Below are positions 16,652-25,349 of a stretch of DNA of 64,000 bases, one piece after another. Numbering within the stretch: the first letter of the stretch is position 1; every line of letters starts with the position of its first letter. The notes below the pieces were generated by a model. It was not told where the DNA came from and did no database searches. It saw only the letters and a program-made list of their open reading frames with translations. The position numbers and the translations under genes are program-made. Source of the DNA: Bacillus sp. AFS041924 (lineage in GTDB: Bacteria; Bacillota; Bacilli; Bacillales; Bacillaceae_G); assembly GCF_002577195.1 (NCBI RefSeq), contig NZ_NULG01000017.1, positions 14,143 through 78,142 on the forward strand, read 5' to 3'.

Positions 16652-17065
16652 ATGAATAGTGATTTCACTCTTGCCATTCATAGTTTAACTTATCTCGCGC
16701 TGCAGCCGGATCGGATGTCTACAAGTGATTCAATATCAGAGAGTGCCTGTGTTCATCCTGTACGTATTCGTAAAGTGCTTAGTTTGTTAAAAAAGCATGG
16801 ATTTATTAAATCGAAAGAAGGAACTGGTGGTGGATTTATATTTGCCTTAGATTTAAGTGAAATTAATCTATGGGACATTTATATGATTACCTCTGAAGGT
16901 GCATTGCAGCCTAAGTGTCCAGAATCAAATGAAAAGTGTGTTGTTGGGGCAAATATGCAAAATGTTCTTTTTAAAATTTTCTTAGGTGCAGAAGAACATC
17001 TTGGTGGATACTTAAAGCAATACACGATCAAGGACATTGTCGATCATATCAAACGTGAGAAGTGA
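16652..17065 (+). CDS. saiR: Rrf2-family redox-sensing repressor (SaiR-like)
   Basis: About 137 residues. AGGAGG (16640-16645) selects the ATG at 16652, not the one at 16631. The Rrf2 winged-helix runs through 'ESACVHPVRIRKVLSLLKKH' and 'GTGGGFIFAL'. Cysteines are at 33, 89 and 96 ('PKCPESNEKC'). The three-Cys loop of iron-sulfur Rrf2 proteins such as NsrR is not complete, which favours thiol-based sensing. In B. anthracis, SaiR represses spxA2 and responds to oxidation. Here the same dyad stands before spx, before saiR itself and before the next gene, supporting the assignment. Confidence 0.75.
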   Translation: MNSDFTLAIHSLTYLALQPDRMSTSDSISESACVHPVRIRKVLSLLKKHGFIKSKEGTGGGFIFALDLSEINLWDIYMITSEGALQPKCPESNEKCVVGANMQNVLFKIFLGAEEHLGGYLKQYTIKDIVDHIKREK

Positions 17066-17094
17066 TCTGGAAAAAAGTGAGGGGCCAGGCCTTC

Positions 17095-17146
17095 TTTTGA
17101 TCAAAATGTAATAAAAATAATTACAGTTTGATCAAAGTGCTATAAT
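17095..17146 (+). promoter_or_regulatory. Third SaiR-type operator flanked by two TTTGATCAAA palindromes, with extended -10
   Basis: The dyad AATGTAA-N9-TTACAGT (17105-17127) overlaps the -35 position of a promoter with the extended -10 TGCTATAAT (17138-17146). A perfect palindrome TTTTGATCAAAA (17095-17106) lies left of it and TTTGATCAAA (17127-17136) right of it. Their centres are 31 bases apart, about three helical turns. Confidence 0.6.
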
Positions 17147-17191
17147 GTGCACAAATTATTAACTTATAACTCTAAATAAGAAGGTGGAAAA

Positions 17192-17527
17192 ATGAACTTA
17201 AATAATGATTCTATTTTAAAAACAGGTGACTGGGTTAAAGGTATATCAATGGATGGAGAATTAGTAATTGGTTATATTGAATCATTTACTAGTCTTGATG
17301 AAATAGTAAAGGTAAATGTCATAACTTCAGATAATAAAACGTCTATTGGAAAAACTATTCACATGCTAAATAAAAATGTAAAGAAAATGCCTGCATCGAA
17401 AGTGACAAACAAAGAACAGATTCGCTGTCTAATTGACTTAGCCCTTTCAACTGGAGATGTGGATTGGTTTAATGAGCTATCTTCTCAATTAAACTCTATG
17501 AGGGAACTTGTTAATGGCGTAAAATAA
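17192..17527 (+). CDS. IDEAL-domain protein
   Basis: This encodes 111 residues, with AGAAGGTGG before the ATG. The C-terminal 'LIDLALSTGDVDWFNELSSQ' matches the IDEAL motif (PF08858), a roughly 40-residue helical module found in small Firmicutes proteins. The N-terminal part (about 8-75) has a beta-rich 'TGDWVKGISMDGELVIGYIE' pattern seen in other Bacillus IDEAL proteins. The biochemical role is unknown. Its promoter carries the same operator as spx and saiR, so it is likely part of the same thiol-stress response. Confidence 0.75.
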   Translation: MNLNNDSILKTGDWVKGISMDGELVIGYIESFTSLDEIVKVNVITSDNKTSIGKTIHMLNKNVKKMPASKVTNKEQIRCLIDLALSTGDVDWFNELSSQLNSMRELVNGVK

Positions 17528-17835
17528 GGATTATGTTTTTTCTAAGTTCTGTAAATTATTTCATAAGTCTAGAATAAGAGAACTATGGGGTGTCTAAATA
17601 GACAGCCTTTTTTTTAGTTCAAATTCAACATTTAACATTAACTGAGCTATATATATATAAATATTAAGTCATTGGATACTTGCTTAATCTATACATAAAA
17701 GTGGTTGTATTAATAAATTGTTCTTGTAAAAAATTAAATCTCGTCTAAATTCTATAAATTTTTCAACTAAAAATTCAGGTTGATAAATATAAATGAGTAA
17801 TAGAGCATAAATAGAGTATAGCGGAGGAGTGAAGG
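17528..17835. other. Intergenic region before the XpaC-like operon
   Basis: Apart from the terminator at its left end, it is AT-rich and includes a TATATATATA tract near 17650. I see no gene and no promoter that I can place with confidence. Confidence 0.4.
17587..17618 (+). terminator. Terminator after the IDEAL-domain gene
   Basis: GGGTGTCT (17588-17595) pairs with AGACAGCC (about 17600-17607), allowing one G-T pair, and is followed by eight T. Confidence 0.75.
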
Positions 17836-18570
17836 ATGACTAAAGGATTAAAATTAGTGGGGCTAATCGTTTTCATTGCTATTTTGAATGTGGTTGTTTT
17901 TTCTCCAGGTTTAATTGGAATCCAATTAATTAATTCAAGTCCATTTCAAACTGCATTTGGTGTTTCGTTCATAATAGCGAATTTATTAGTACTACTGTTT
18001 AGTATGTTTCAACTGTATTTTAAACCTGTTGAAGAAAAGACAATAAAAAAGCTTAAAACGAATGAAGATTTTGTTCTTGCTCTAGGTACCTATAAAAATA
18101 GTCATGTCCTTAAGGAAGATATTATTACTTCACTCGAGCAAATCGAACGAATGAAAAAGAAGAAAAGTATTTTTTATCACTTACTTTCAGATCGATTTTC
18201 TCCAACTGAGATTACTTACAATAAGTTTGCTTCTGTTGTGGACGAGGTTGAAACTTTATTTTATTTAACGATTAGAAACATTTTAAATAAAATTAGTACT
18301 TTTGATGAATCTGAGTATAAAAAATTAAAGGGCAAAGATGGTTTGCGTTATTCTAAGTCATTACTTCAAGAGAAAATAAATCTTTATAATGAATATTTCA
18401 ACTTTGTGAAAAAAGCAATAGAAATGAATGAGGAGATTCTGATTAATATAGATAAATTAATTTTAGAAATCTCAAGACTCGATGAAATAGGGATTGATGA
18501 AATAGAAAAAATGGAATGTATGAAAGAAATCGATACTTTAATTCAGCAAACAAAATATTATAGGCAATGA
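17836..18570 (+). CDS. XpaC-like membrane protein
   Basis: This encodes 244 residues, with GGAGGAG before the ATG. Two membrane helices (about 7-27 and 38-62) are followed by a long charged alpha-helical cytoplasmic domain (70-244) with coiled-coil character. That domain includes 'DEVETLFYLTIRNILNKI'. The layout and position before a TelA gene suggest the XpaC family, which precedes yaaN (TelA) in B. subtilis; the match is by pattern only. It overlaps the next gene by a possible ATGA, implying one operon with the VWA protein and TelA. Confidence 0.5.
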   Translation: MTKGLKLVGLIVFIAILNVVVFSPGLIGIQLINSSPFQTAFGVSFIIANLLVLLFSMFQLYFKPVEEKTIKKLKTNEDFVLALGTYKNSHVLKEDIITSLEQIERMKKKKSIFYHLLSDRFSPTEITYNKFASVVDEVETLFYLTIRNILNKISTFDESEYKKLKGKDGLRYSKSLLQEKINLYNEYFNFVKKAIEMNEEILINIDKLILEISRLDEIGIDEIEKMECMKEIDTLIQQTKYYRQ

Positions 18571-18587
18571 ATGAAAGGATGAAAAAA

Positions 18588-20267
18588 ATGAATAGAAGGA
18601 AGTTTTTTTTCGCGTCTATTATTGTAATCGTAATTGTTTTTCTTCTTGTCTATATCGGAGTAAATTTAACATCGGATAAAAAAGTAGTACAGATTACTGA
18701 CAAAAATAAAGAAGAGCAATTAACTAAAATGATATCAAAAATAAATGTTTCAAAATCAAAGCCAATAAAAGGTCAAATAGACTTAAGTACTGCTGATGTT
18801 GCTAGTGAGCTTCCTGATATTTCAAAATTTGCGGTTTCGGTAGACAATACGACTGATAGCTTTGTAGAAATTTTTTCATCTACTGAAAAATCTAGTGATG
18901 GGAAAAATGGTTGGTTAAATGAAGTTGCAAATGAATTTAATCAAGCAAAATTTAATGTAAATGGTAAGCAAGTATCTGTAAAAATAAGAAACATTGCATC
19001 GGGTACTGCTACAGATTTTATTAAATCAGGTAAATACATCCCTGATGCTTTTACTCCTTCAAATGAACTGTGGGGTCAAATGATTACAGCAAGTGGAATT
19101 AAAACAGAAACAGTCTCATCACGATTAGTTGGAAACGTCCCCGGCATCGTTATTTCTAAGTCAAAATACACTGAGTTAATGAAAAAGTACAACAAAGTTG
19201 ATCCGAAAACTGTCATAGAAGCAATGACGAAAAATGAACTAGCAATGGGGTATACAGATCCATTTACTAGTTCTACAGGATTAAATTTTTTAGTGACTAC
19301 ATTAAATTCCTTCGATTCAAATGATGTACTTAGTGAGTCTGCTGTAAAAGGATTTGAAAGTTTTCAAGCAAATGTTCCTTTCACTGCTTCAACGACTCTA
19401 CAAATGAGTGATGCAGCAAAATCAGGTGTACTAGATGCTTTCGTCCTAGAATATCAAACATTTGTTAATTCACCTGATTTAAAAAATACTTACGAATTTA
19501 TACCATTTGGCGTGCGCCATGATAGCCCTCTTTATGCTTTAGGCAATTTACCTAAAGAAAAAGTGGATATATTGAAAAAATTTGCTGAATTTACAAGTCA
19601 AAATAATCTTCAATCACTTGCTAAACAATATGGTTTCAACGGCATGAACGATTACAAGTCAGAGCAAAAAACAATCGATGGAAATACATTAATTGCAGCT
19701 CAAAAGCTCTGGAAAGGAAAGAAAAATACAGCTAATCCAATCGCTGCTGTTTTTGTAGCTGATGTTTCTGGAAGTATGGATGGTAAACCATTAAATGAAC
19801 TAAAAGAATCATTACTGAAAGGTCAAAAATATTTAGGAAGAGATAATAGTATAGGTTTAATTTCATACTCTGCCGATATAACAATCAATCTTCCTATAGC
19901 CAAATATGATGCGAATCAACAATCCAAATTTGTTGGTGCGGTAACTAGTCTCGATGCTGGCGGCGATACCGCAACAAATGATGGGATCCTTGTTGCTATT
20001 AATATGTTAAATAATGAAATGAAAAAAAATCCAAATGTAAGACCACTCATTTTTGTACTGACTGATGGTGAGACGAATCATGGGAATTCATTGGAAAATG
20101 TAAAGGGGATTATAAAAGCTTATAAAATTCCAATATATACAATTGGATATAACGCTAATATTAAAGCACTTGAAAGTATTTCAGACATAAATGAGGCTGC
20201 AAATATTAATGCAGACTCAGATGACGTAATCTATAAAATTCGTAATCTCTTTAATGTTCAACTTTAA
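18588..20267 (+). CDS. Membrane-anchored solute-binding and VWA-domain protein
   Basis: About 559 residues. AAAGGA before the ATG at 18588 is better placed than anything before the ATG at 18567, which overlaps the previous stop. A signal anchor covers about 1-28. Residues 70-365 look like an extracellular solute-binding-protein fold ('EVANEFNQAKFNVNGKQV', 'AFTPSNELWGQM'). The C-terminal von Willebrand A domain starts at about 380 and carries the MIDAS motif D-V-S-G-S (Asp392) and 'LTDGETNHG'. The protein should face outside and bind a ligand and a divalent metal. Association with TelA suggests an envelope-stress function, but the substrate is unknown. Confidence 0.78.
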   Translation: MNRRKFFFASIIVIVIVFLLVYIGVNLTSDKKVVQITDKNKEEQLTKMISKINVSKSKPIKGQIDLSTADVASELPDISKFAVSVDNTTDSFVEIFSSTEKSSDGKNGWLNEVANEFNQAKFNVNGKQVSVKIRNIASGTATDFIKSGKYIPDAFTPSNELWGQMITASGIKTETVSSRLVGNVPGIVISKSKYTELMKKYNKVDPKTVIEAMTKNELAMGYTDPFTSSTGLNFLVTTLNSFDSNDVLSESAVKGFESFQANVPFTASTTLQMSDAAKSGVLDAFVLEYQTFVNSPDLKNTYEFIPFGVRHDSPLYALGNLPKEKVDILKKFAEFTSQNNLQSLAKQYGFNGMNDYKSEQKTIDGNTLIAAQKLWKGKKNTANPIAAVFVADVSGSMDGKPLNELKESLLKGQKYLGRDNSIGLISYSADITINLPIAKYDANQQSKFVGAVTSLDAGGDTATNDGILVAINMLNNEMKKNPNVRPLIFVLTDGETNHGNSLENVKGIIKAYKIPIYTIGYNANIKALESISDINEAANINADSDDVIYKIRNLFNVQL

Positions 20268-20286
20268 AATATAGGAGGATTTAAGG

Positions 20287-21435
20287 ATGTCATTTTCTAT
20301 GCAAGTTGTAAATGAAGAAGAAATTAAGGCTGTAATAGAAGAGCAAGTGAAGCCAGTGCCAGAGGAATTAATGAAATTAAAAGAAGTTGCTGATACAAAC
20401 GTTGCGACCATAATGGAGCTTGATACAATATCAAAGGAAACTTACGAGAAACGAAAAGAAATTCTACAATCAATTGAAGCATTTGGATTACAGACGATGA
20501 AATCTTCTGCGAATAAAAATTCACTTTTAAAGGTTTCGCTTGGTCAACTTGCTAAAAGTGGGGACGAAGGAGGGCAAGTTGCAAAGGGATTATCGGAGTT
20601 ACAAGTTCAATTAAAGGATTTAGATCCGAGTGTAATTAATTTCTCAAAGACTGGCATTCTAGGTAAATTATTTAATCCTATTCGATCATATTTTCAAAGA
20701 TTTGAAAAAGCTGATGTAGCTATAGCAGATATCGTAAAATCACTTGATAAAGGAAAAAATATTCTTGAAAATGACAACACAACTTTAGAGCATGAACAAC
20801 TATCGCTTCGAATGCTTTCAAAAAAGCTTGAAAAAGAAATCCAGCTTGGTACATTAATGGATGATTCAATCGAAAATCAAATTGAAAAAGCAAAGATTGA
20901 GGGAGAAGATCAAGAAAAAATTAAGTTTATCACAGAGGAAGTTCTTTATCCATTAAGACAACGAGTCATGGATTTGCAGCAAATGTTAGTTGTAAATCAT
21001 CAAGGAGACATGTCATATGAGGTTGTTATTCGAAACAATCGGGAACTAATTCGAGGGGTTGAGCGTGCAAAAACAGTAACCATTTCTGCTTTAAATACTG
21101 CTGTAACTGTAGCGAGCGCACTATATAATCAAAAAATCGTTTTACAAAAATTAACTGCTTTAAATCAAACAACAAATACAATAATTGAAGGTACATCTAG
21201 ATTATTAAAAGAGCAAGGAGTCGCAATACAAAAGCAGGCAATGGAATCGGCCGTTTCTGTTGAAACATTAAAAACTTCATTCACAAACGTCATATCCGCA
21301 TTCGAATCGATTAGTACATTCAAACAAGAGGCATTACCAAAAATGCGTCAAACAATTCTACAATTTCAAGAATTAGCTGAAGTAGGTTCACAACAGATTC
21401 AAAGACTTGAAAAAGGGGATCGAATAGGTTTATGA
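20287..21435 (+). CDS. TelA-family toxic anion resistance protein
   Basis: This encodes 382 residues, with AGGAGG before the ATG. Long amphipathic helices and the TelA pattern are visible: 'LNPIRSYFQRFEKADVAIAD' region shortened here to GKLFNPIRSYFQRFEKAD, 'LTTLEHEQLSL'-type segment as 'NTTLEHEQLSLRML', and 'RNNRELIRGVERAKTVTISA'. There is no membrane segment. TelA/YaaN proteins are linked genetically to tellurite, nisin and cell-wall antibiotic tolerance; the mechanism is not established. It is the last gene of the three-gene operon and is followed by a strong terminator. Confidence 0.88.
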   Translation: MSFSMQVVNEEEIKAVIEEQVKPVPEELMKLKEVADTNVATIMELDTISKETYEKRKEILQSIEAFGLQTMKSSANKNSLLKVSLGQLAKSGDEGGQVAKGLSELQVQLKDLDPSVINFSKTGILGKLFNPIRSYFQRFEKADVAIADIVKSLDKGKNILENDNTTLEHEQLSLRMLSKKLEKEIQLGTLMDDSIENQIEKAKIEGEDQEKIKFITEEVLYPLRQRVMDLQQMLVVNHQGDMSYEVVIRNNRELIRGVERAKTVTISALNTAVTVASALYNQKIVLQKLTALNQTTNTIIEGTSRLLKEQGVAIQKQAMESAVSVETLKTSFTNVISAFESISTFKQEALPKMRQTILQFQELAEVGSQQIQRLEKGDRIGL

Positions 21436-21443
21436 AATTACTG

Positions 21444-21477
21444 GAAAAAGACATGTGAAATGATACGTGTCTTTTTC
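21444..21477 (+). terminator. Terminator after telA
   Basis: GAAAAAGACA (21444-21453) pairs perfectly with TGTCTTTTTC (21468-21477). Confidence 0.85.
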
Positions 21478-21547
21478 AATTCGACCTTAGTTCTAAATAA
21501 GGACAAAAATTAATAGGATTTTATTATGGGGAAAAGGAGGGGGAATT

Positions 21548-23914
21548 GTGAAGCAGTATAGGGTTATAGGAAAAAGTGTTCTTAAAAAAGAAAGCTGGGA
21601 TAAAGTAACTGGGAGAGTAAAATATATTGATGATGTTCAAGAGGTTGGCACACTTCATGCCAAACTGTTAACGAGTACGCATGCTCACGCAATTATTGGT
21701 GATATTGATACAAAGGAAGCTTGGAAAGTTAAAGGTGTAAGAATGATCATTACTGGAAAGGACTATCCGCTTTTATTAGGTACAACGATAAAGGATCGGC
21801 CATTACTTGCATTCGAAAAAGTACGATATTACGGTGAGCCAATCGCTATGGTCATAGCAGATACGGAAGCCATTGCTATAAAAGCATCTACTTTAATCTG
21901 TGTTAAATACGAACCCTTACCTGTTGTAAATTCACCCGAAGCGGCATATCAAAAGGACGCTCCGCTCGTACATGAAGATGTCGAACAATATTTAATTGAC
22001 GAGTCATCAGGATTAACAGGTACGTCTGGTGGAATTCAGCCTATACCTGATACAAATATAGCAAATATACAAGGAATTCGGAAAGGGAATATCGATCGTG
22101 GGTTTGCTAATTGTGACGTAATAATAGAAGAAGAATTTTCATTTAATCAAGCTGACCATACAGCAATTGAGACAAGATGTGCGGATGTTGAAATTAAATC
22201 GACGGGTGAAGTAATTATTCACTCAGCATCTCAAGAACCATTCGAAATGAAAGAATTAATTAGTGAAACGTTCAATATAGAAGAAGGAAAGGTCATTGTT
22301 AATATACCTTTAGTTGGTGGATCTTTTGGTGCAAAAACTAGTGTTCAGTTAGAACCACTGGCATATGTAGCCTCCAAGGCTGTAGGTGGAAAAAGAGTTA
22401 GGCTTCGTAATAGTCGTGAGGAAGATATTGTAACATCGCCAGTTCATATAGGATTACATGCAACTGTTAAGATGGGGTGTACAAATGACGGTAAATTACA
22501 AGCTCTAAAACTCTTTTTTTTATTTGACGGTGGCGCTTATGCTGAAAGATCGGTTCCTATTACTAAGGCAGCAGCATTTGACTGTACAGGACCGTATAAA
22601 ATAGATAATGTATGGTGTGATTCTTTATGTATGTATACAAATCATCCATTTGTAACCGATTTCCGGGGATTTGGTCGTACTGAAGCAGCTTTTGGTGTAG
22701 AACGAACGATGGATCTAATGGCTAAAAAACTTGGGATGGATCCATTAGAATTTCGTCTCATTAATGCAATTCAGCCAGGTGACACATCACCTACTCAAGT
22801 ACTTTTGAACAAAAGTAATCTAGGAGATATAAAAGAATGCTTGTATCAGCTAAAAGAATTGATGGATTGGCATAAAGGACAACGAATAGAAATTTCAGAG
22901 CGGTTTGTCCGTACAAAAGGGATTAGTTGCGCGTGGAAGAACGGAGACCCGCCTCCCGGTGTAAGTGCTGGTGCAATCTTAACATTTAATAAAGATGGTA
23001 GTATTAACATCATCAGTGCTGCTGTAGAAATTGGGCAAGGTACTAAAACCGTATTAACACAAATGGTTGCTGAAAAGATGAAAATGGACGAAGATGAAGT
23101 GTTTATTCAAATGGAAGTAAAAACCCAGGATTCTCCTGATAACTGGGAAACAGCTGCCAGTCGAACAACTTTCATGTCTGGCAACGCTGTACTTAAAGCA
23201 TGTGATGATGCCATTAGGCAATTAAAAAGAACTGCTTCGGTCGTACTTAAAGTTCCTAAAGATGAATTGGAAGTGGCCGATAAAAAAGTATTTAAGCGAT
23301 CGGACCCTAGTATTTCAATCGATTTTTCTGAGATTGTTTTAGGATATATATACCCTAATGGGAAAGTTGCTGGAAATCAAGTTGTTGGAAGAGGGACATA
23401 TATGATTCCAGGCGTTACAGAAATGAACCCCGTTACCGGAAAAGGTGTTCAAGGACCAGAGTGGGGGGTTGTAGCACAGGGGGTAGAAGTTGAATTTGAT
23501 AAAAGAGACAACACCTTCAAGTTATTAAAAGCTGTAAGTGTTGCTGATGCAGGTCAAATTTTGAATTATAAAGGAGCAGAGACACAAATTACTGGTGCAA
23601 TGAATATGGGACTTAGCTTTGCGACGAGAGAAGGATTTATTTTTGACGACGAAGGAAAAGTTTTAACGACACAATTTCGTTCATATAAAGTAATGCATTT
23701 TGGAGAACAGCCAGAATATATTGTTCGATTTGTTGAAAACCCGGTTAAAGGAGCCCCATATGGATCTCGAGGTCTAGGTGAGCACGGTATAATGGGGATG
23801 CCATCAGCGATAGCAAATTGTTTATCACTTGCAGCAAATGTATCCCTACAACGGTTACCTCTTACACCAGAGTTCATCTGGAAATCAAGGCTAGAAGCTG
23901 GGGAGGTGCACTAA
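21548..23914 (+). CDS. Molybdopterin-binding large subunit of a second xanthine dehydrogenase-family enzyme
   Basis: This encodes 788 residues from a GTG with AAAGGAGGGGG upstream. The a/b hammerhead domain begins 'KVTGRVKYIDDVQEVG'. Cofactor motifs are 'VGGSFGAKTS' (256-265) and 'FRGFGRTE' (372-379), and the C-terminal 'GSRGLGE' ends in Glu745, the family's catalytic base. An extra segment near residues 150-180 ('GLTGTSGGIQPIPDTN') is absent from pucD. The enzyme belongs to the molybdenum hydroxylases, but the substrate (a purine, other N-heterocycle or aldehyde) cannot be read from the sequence. It heads a tightly coupled three-gene set with no XdhC or MobA partner, so it may borrow PucA and PucB. 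Confidence 0.88.
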   Translation: MKQYRVIGKSVLKKESWDKVTGRVKYIDDVQEVGTLHAKLLTSTHAHAIIGDIDTKEAWKVKGVRMIITGKDYPLLLGTTIKDRPLLAFEKVRYYGEPIAMVIADTEAIAIKASTLICVKYEPLPVVNSPEAAYQKDAPLVHEDVEQYLIDESSGLTGTSGGIQPIPDTNIANIQGIRKGNIDRGFANCDVIIEEEFSFNQADHTAIETRCADVEIKSTGEVIIHSASQEPFEMKELISETFNIEEGKVIVNIPLVGGSFGAKTSVQLEPLAYVASKAVGGKRVRLRNSREEDIVTSPVHIGLHATVKMGCTNDGKLQALKLFFLFDGGAYAERSVPITKAAAFDCTGPYKIDNVWCDSLCMYTNHPFVTDFRGFGRTEAAFGVERTMDLMAKKLGMDPLEFRLINAIQPGDTSPTQVLLNKSNLGDIKECLYQLKELMDWHKGQRIEISERFVRTKGISCAWKNGDPPPGVSAGAILTFNKDGSINIISAAVEIGQGTKTVLTQMVAEKMKMDEDEVFIQMEVKTQDSPDNWETAASRTTFMSGNAVLKACDDAIRQLKRTASVVLKVPKDELEVADKKVFKRSDPSISIDFSEIVLGYIYPNGKVAGNQVVGRGTYMIPGVTEMNPVTGKGVQGPEWGVVAQGVEVEFDKRDNTFKLLKAVSVADAGQILNYKGAETQITGAMNMGLSFATREGFIFDDEGKVLTTQFRSYKVMHFGEQPEYIVRFVENPVKGAPYGSRGLGEHGIMGMPSAIANCLSLAANVSLQRLPLTPEFIWKSRLEAGEVH

Positions 23915-24753
23915 TGCTCCACTTCAATTTTGACTATTATAGACCTTCTACAATTAAAGAAGCAGTAGATTTATTTGTTAAGCTCGATAAAAGAGGAAAG
24001 AAACCAATCTATTTTAGCGGTGGAACGGAGGTTACTACTTTAGGGAGATTAAATCTGATTCATACTAAGGCAGTAATTGATGTAAAAGGAATTCCTGAGT
24101 GCAATGCCTTGGAAATAAAGGAGAATTCCATTGTTGTTGGAGCAGCCCATACTTTAACAAAAGTGTTTGAATCGAAAATTTTCCCACTACTTGGCGAGGC
24201 ATGTGTACGGATTGCAGATCGCACTTCAAGAAATCAAATTACCTTTGGTGGTAATCTCGCTAGCGATATCATATATCGTGAAGCAATTCTTCCGTTACTA
24301 CTTTCAAATAGTACATTAGTAATTGCAGGAATTGATGGTATAAAAGAGTATCCAGTTGAAGAAATATTTAATGAGAAACTTCGCATAAAGCGCGGAGAAT
24401 TTCTAGTACAAACAATATCTGATGGAAAGTATAGGAAATTTCCTTTTTTCATTGATAAAAAAAGAAAAAGTGAAAAGGTAGATTATCCACTTATAACACT
24501 TGAATTATTAAAAGTTAATCGCTCATACCGATTAGCGATTAGTGGATTATGTGCATATCCATTTCGTTCTTATGAGATGGAGCAAGCATTAAATAACACT
24601 AATTTATCAGTTGATGAGCGGATTGATCAAGCCATTCTTGCAATTCCAGCTCCGGTCATCAGTGATATACGTGGCTCAAGGGATTATCGTATTTATGTCT
24701 TAAGGAATTTACTTCTAGATGGATTAGCTTATTTAGGAGGCGTGAGAGCATGA
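23914..24753 (+). CDS. FAD-binding subunit of the second molybdenum hydroxylase
   Basis: About 279 residues. GGGGAGGTG precedes the ATG, which overlaps the upstream stop in TAATG; the frame open further upstream is not used. FAD contacts are 'PIYFSGGTEVTTLGRL' (about 31-46) and 'RNQITFGGNLASD' (about 108-120). The C-terminal domain is somewhat shorter than in pucC. It overlaps the next gene by ATGA. Confidence 0.88.
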   Translation: MLHFNFDYYRPSTIKEAVDLFVKLDKRGKKPIYFSGGTEVTTLGRLNLIHTKAVIDVKGIPECNALEIKENSIVVGAAHTLTKVFESKIFPLLGEACVRIADRTSRNQITFGGNLASDIIYREAILPLLLSNSTLVIAGIDGIKEYPVEEIFNEKLRIKRGEFLVQTISDGKYRKFPFFIDKKRKSEKVDYPLITLELLKVNRSYRLAISGLCAYPFRSYEMEQALNNTNLSVDERIDQAILAIPAPVISDIRGSRDYRIYVLRNLLLDGLAYLGGVRA

Positions 24754-25229
24754 TACAAAAATTGAAGCTTGATATTAACGGAGAACAGCGAACGGCAACA
24801 ATCAGAATGGCTGATACACTTTTAGATGTTTTAAGGGAAAAACTCGACCTAACAGGAGCAAAACGAGGCTGCGAAAACGGTGACTGCGGAGCTTGTACGG
24901 TTATAGCGGATGGATTACCAGTAAAGACGTGTATGATGCTAGCGGTTGATGCCGTTGGTAAGAAACTTACCACAATTGAAGGTTTACATGACGATCCAAT
25001 GCAGCATGCTTTTGTAGAGAATTGGGCTTTTCAATGCGGGTACTGTACTTCTGGCTTTATTTTAAACGCTCATGCACTAGTGACCGAGCATCCTGATGCA
25101 ACTGAAGAGGTTATAGAAGAATGGCTTAGCTCTAATATATGTCGATGTACTAGTTACCAAGAAATAAAAGAAGCTGTATTATCCGTTTTAAATGATCAAC
25201 GAGGCAAACCACGAAATAGACGTTCGTAA
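24750..25229 (+). CDS. 2Fe-2S subunit of the second molybdenum hydroxylase
   Basis: This encodes 159 residues. First-cluster ligands are 'CENGDCGACTV' plus 'KTCMML', and second-cluster ligands are 'QCGYCTSGFI' and 'ICRCTSY'. GGAGGCGTGAG lies before the ATG inside the end of the FAD-subunit gene. The C-terminus is basic ('RGKPRNRRS'). It should relay electrons between the molybdenum centre and FAD. Confidence 0.9.
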   Translation: MIQKLKLDINGEQRTATIRMADTLLDVLREKLDLTGAKRGCENGDCGACTVIADGLPVKTCMMLAVDAVGKKLTTIEGLHDDPMQHAFVENWAFQCGYCTSGFILNAHALVTEHPDATEEVIEEWLSSNICRCTSYQEIKEAVLSVLNDQRGKPRNRRS

Positions 25230-25253
25230 TAATTGGAATTTATAGAATGAGAT

Positions 25254-25286
25254 AAAAAGCCTACGTTAATAAAACGCAGGCTTTTA
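25254..25286 (+). terminator. Terminator after the second molybdenum hydroxylase operon
   Basis: AAAAGCCTACGTT (25255-25267) pairs with AACGCAGGCTTTT (25273-25285) with one mismatch. Confidence 0.8.
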
Positions 25287-25349
25287 CATTTTTTAGATTT
25301 ACAGTTTAAATGAGCGAAAGTATAAAAGAGTTACATGAAATTTGGAATT

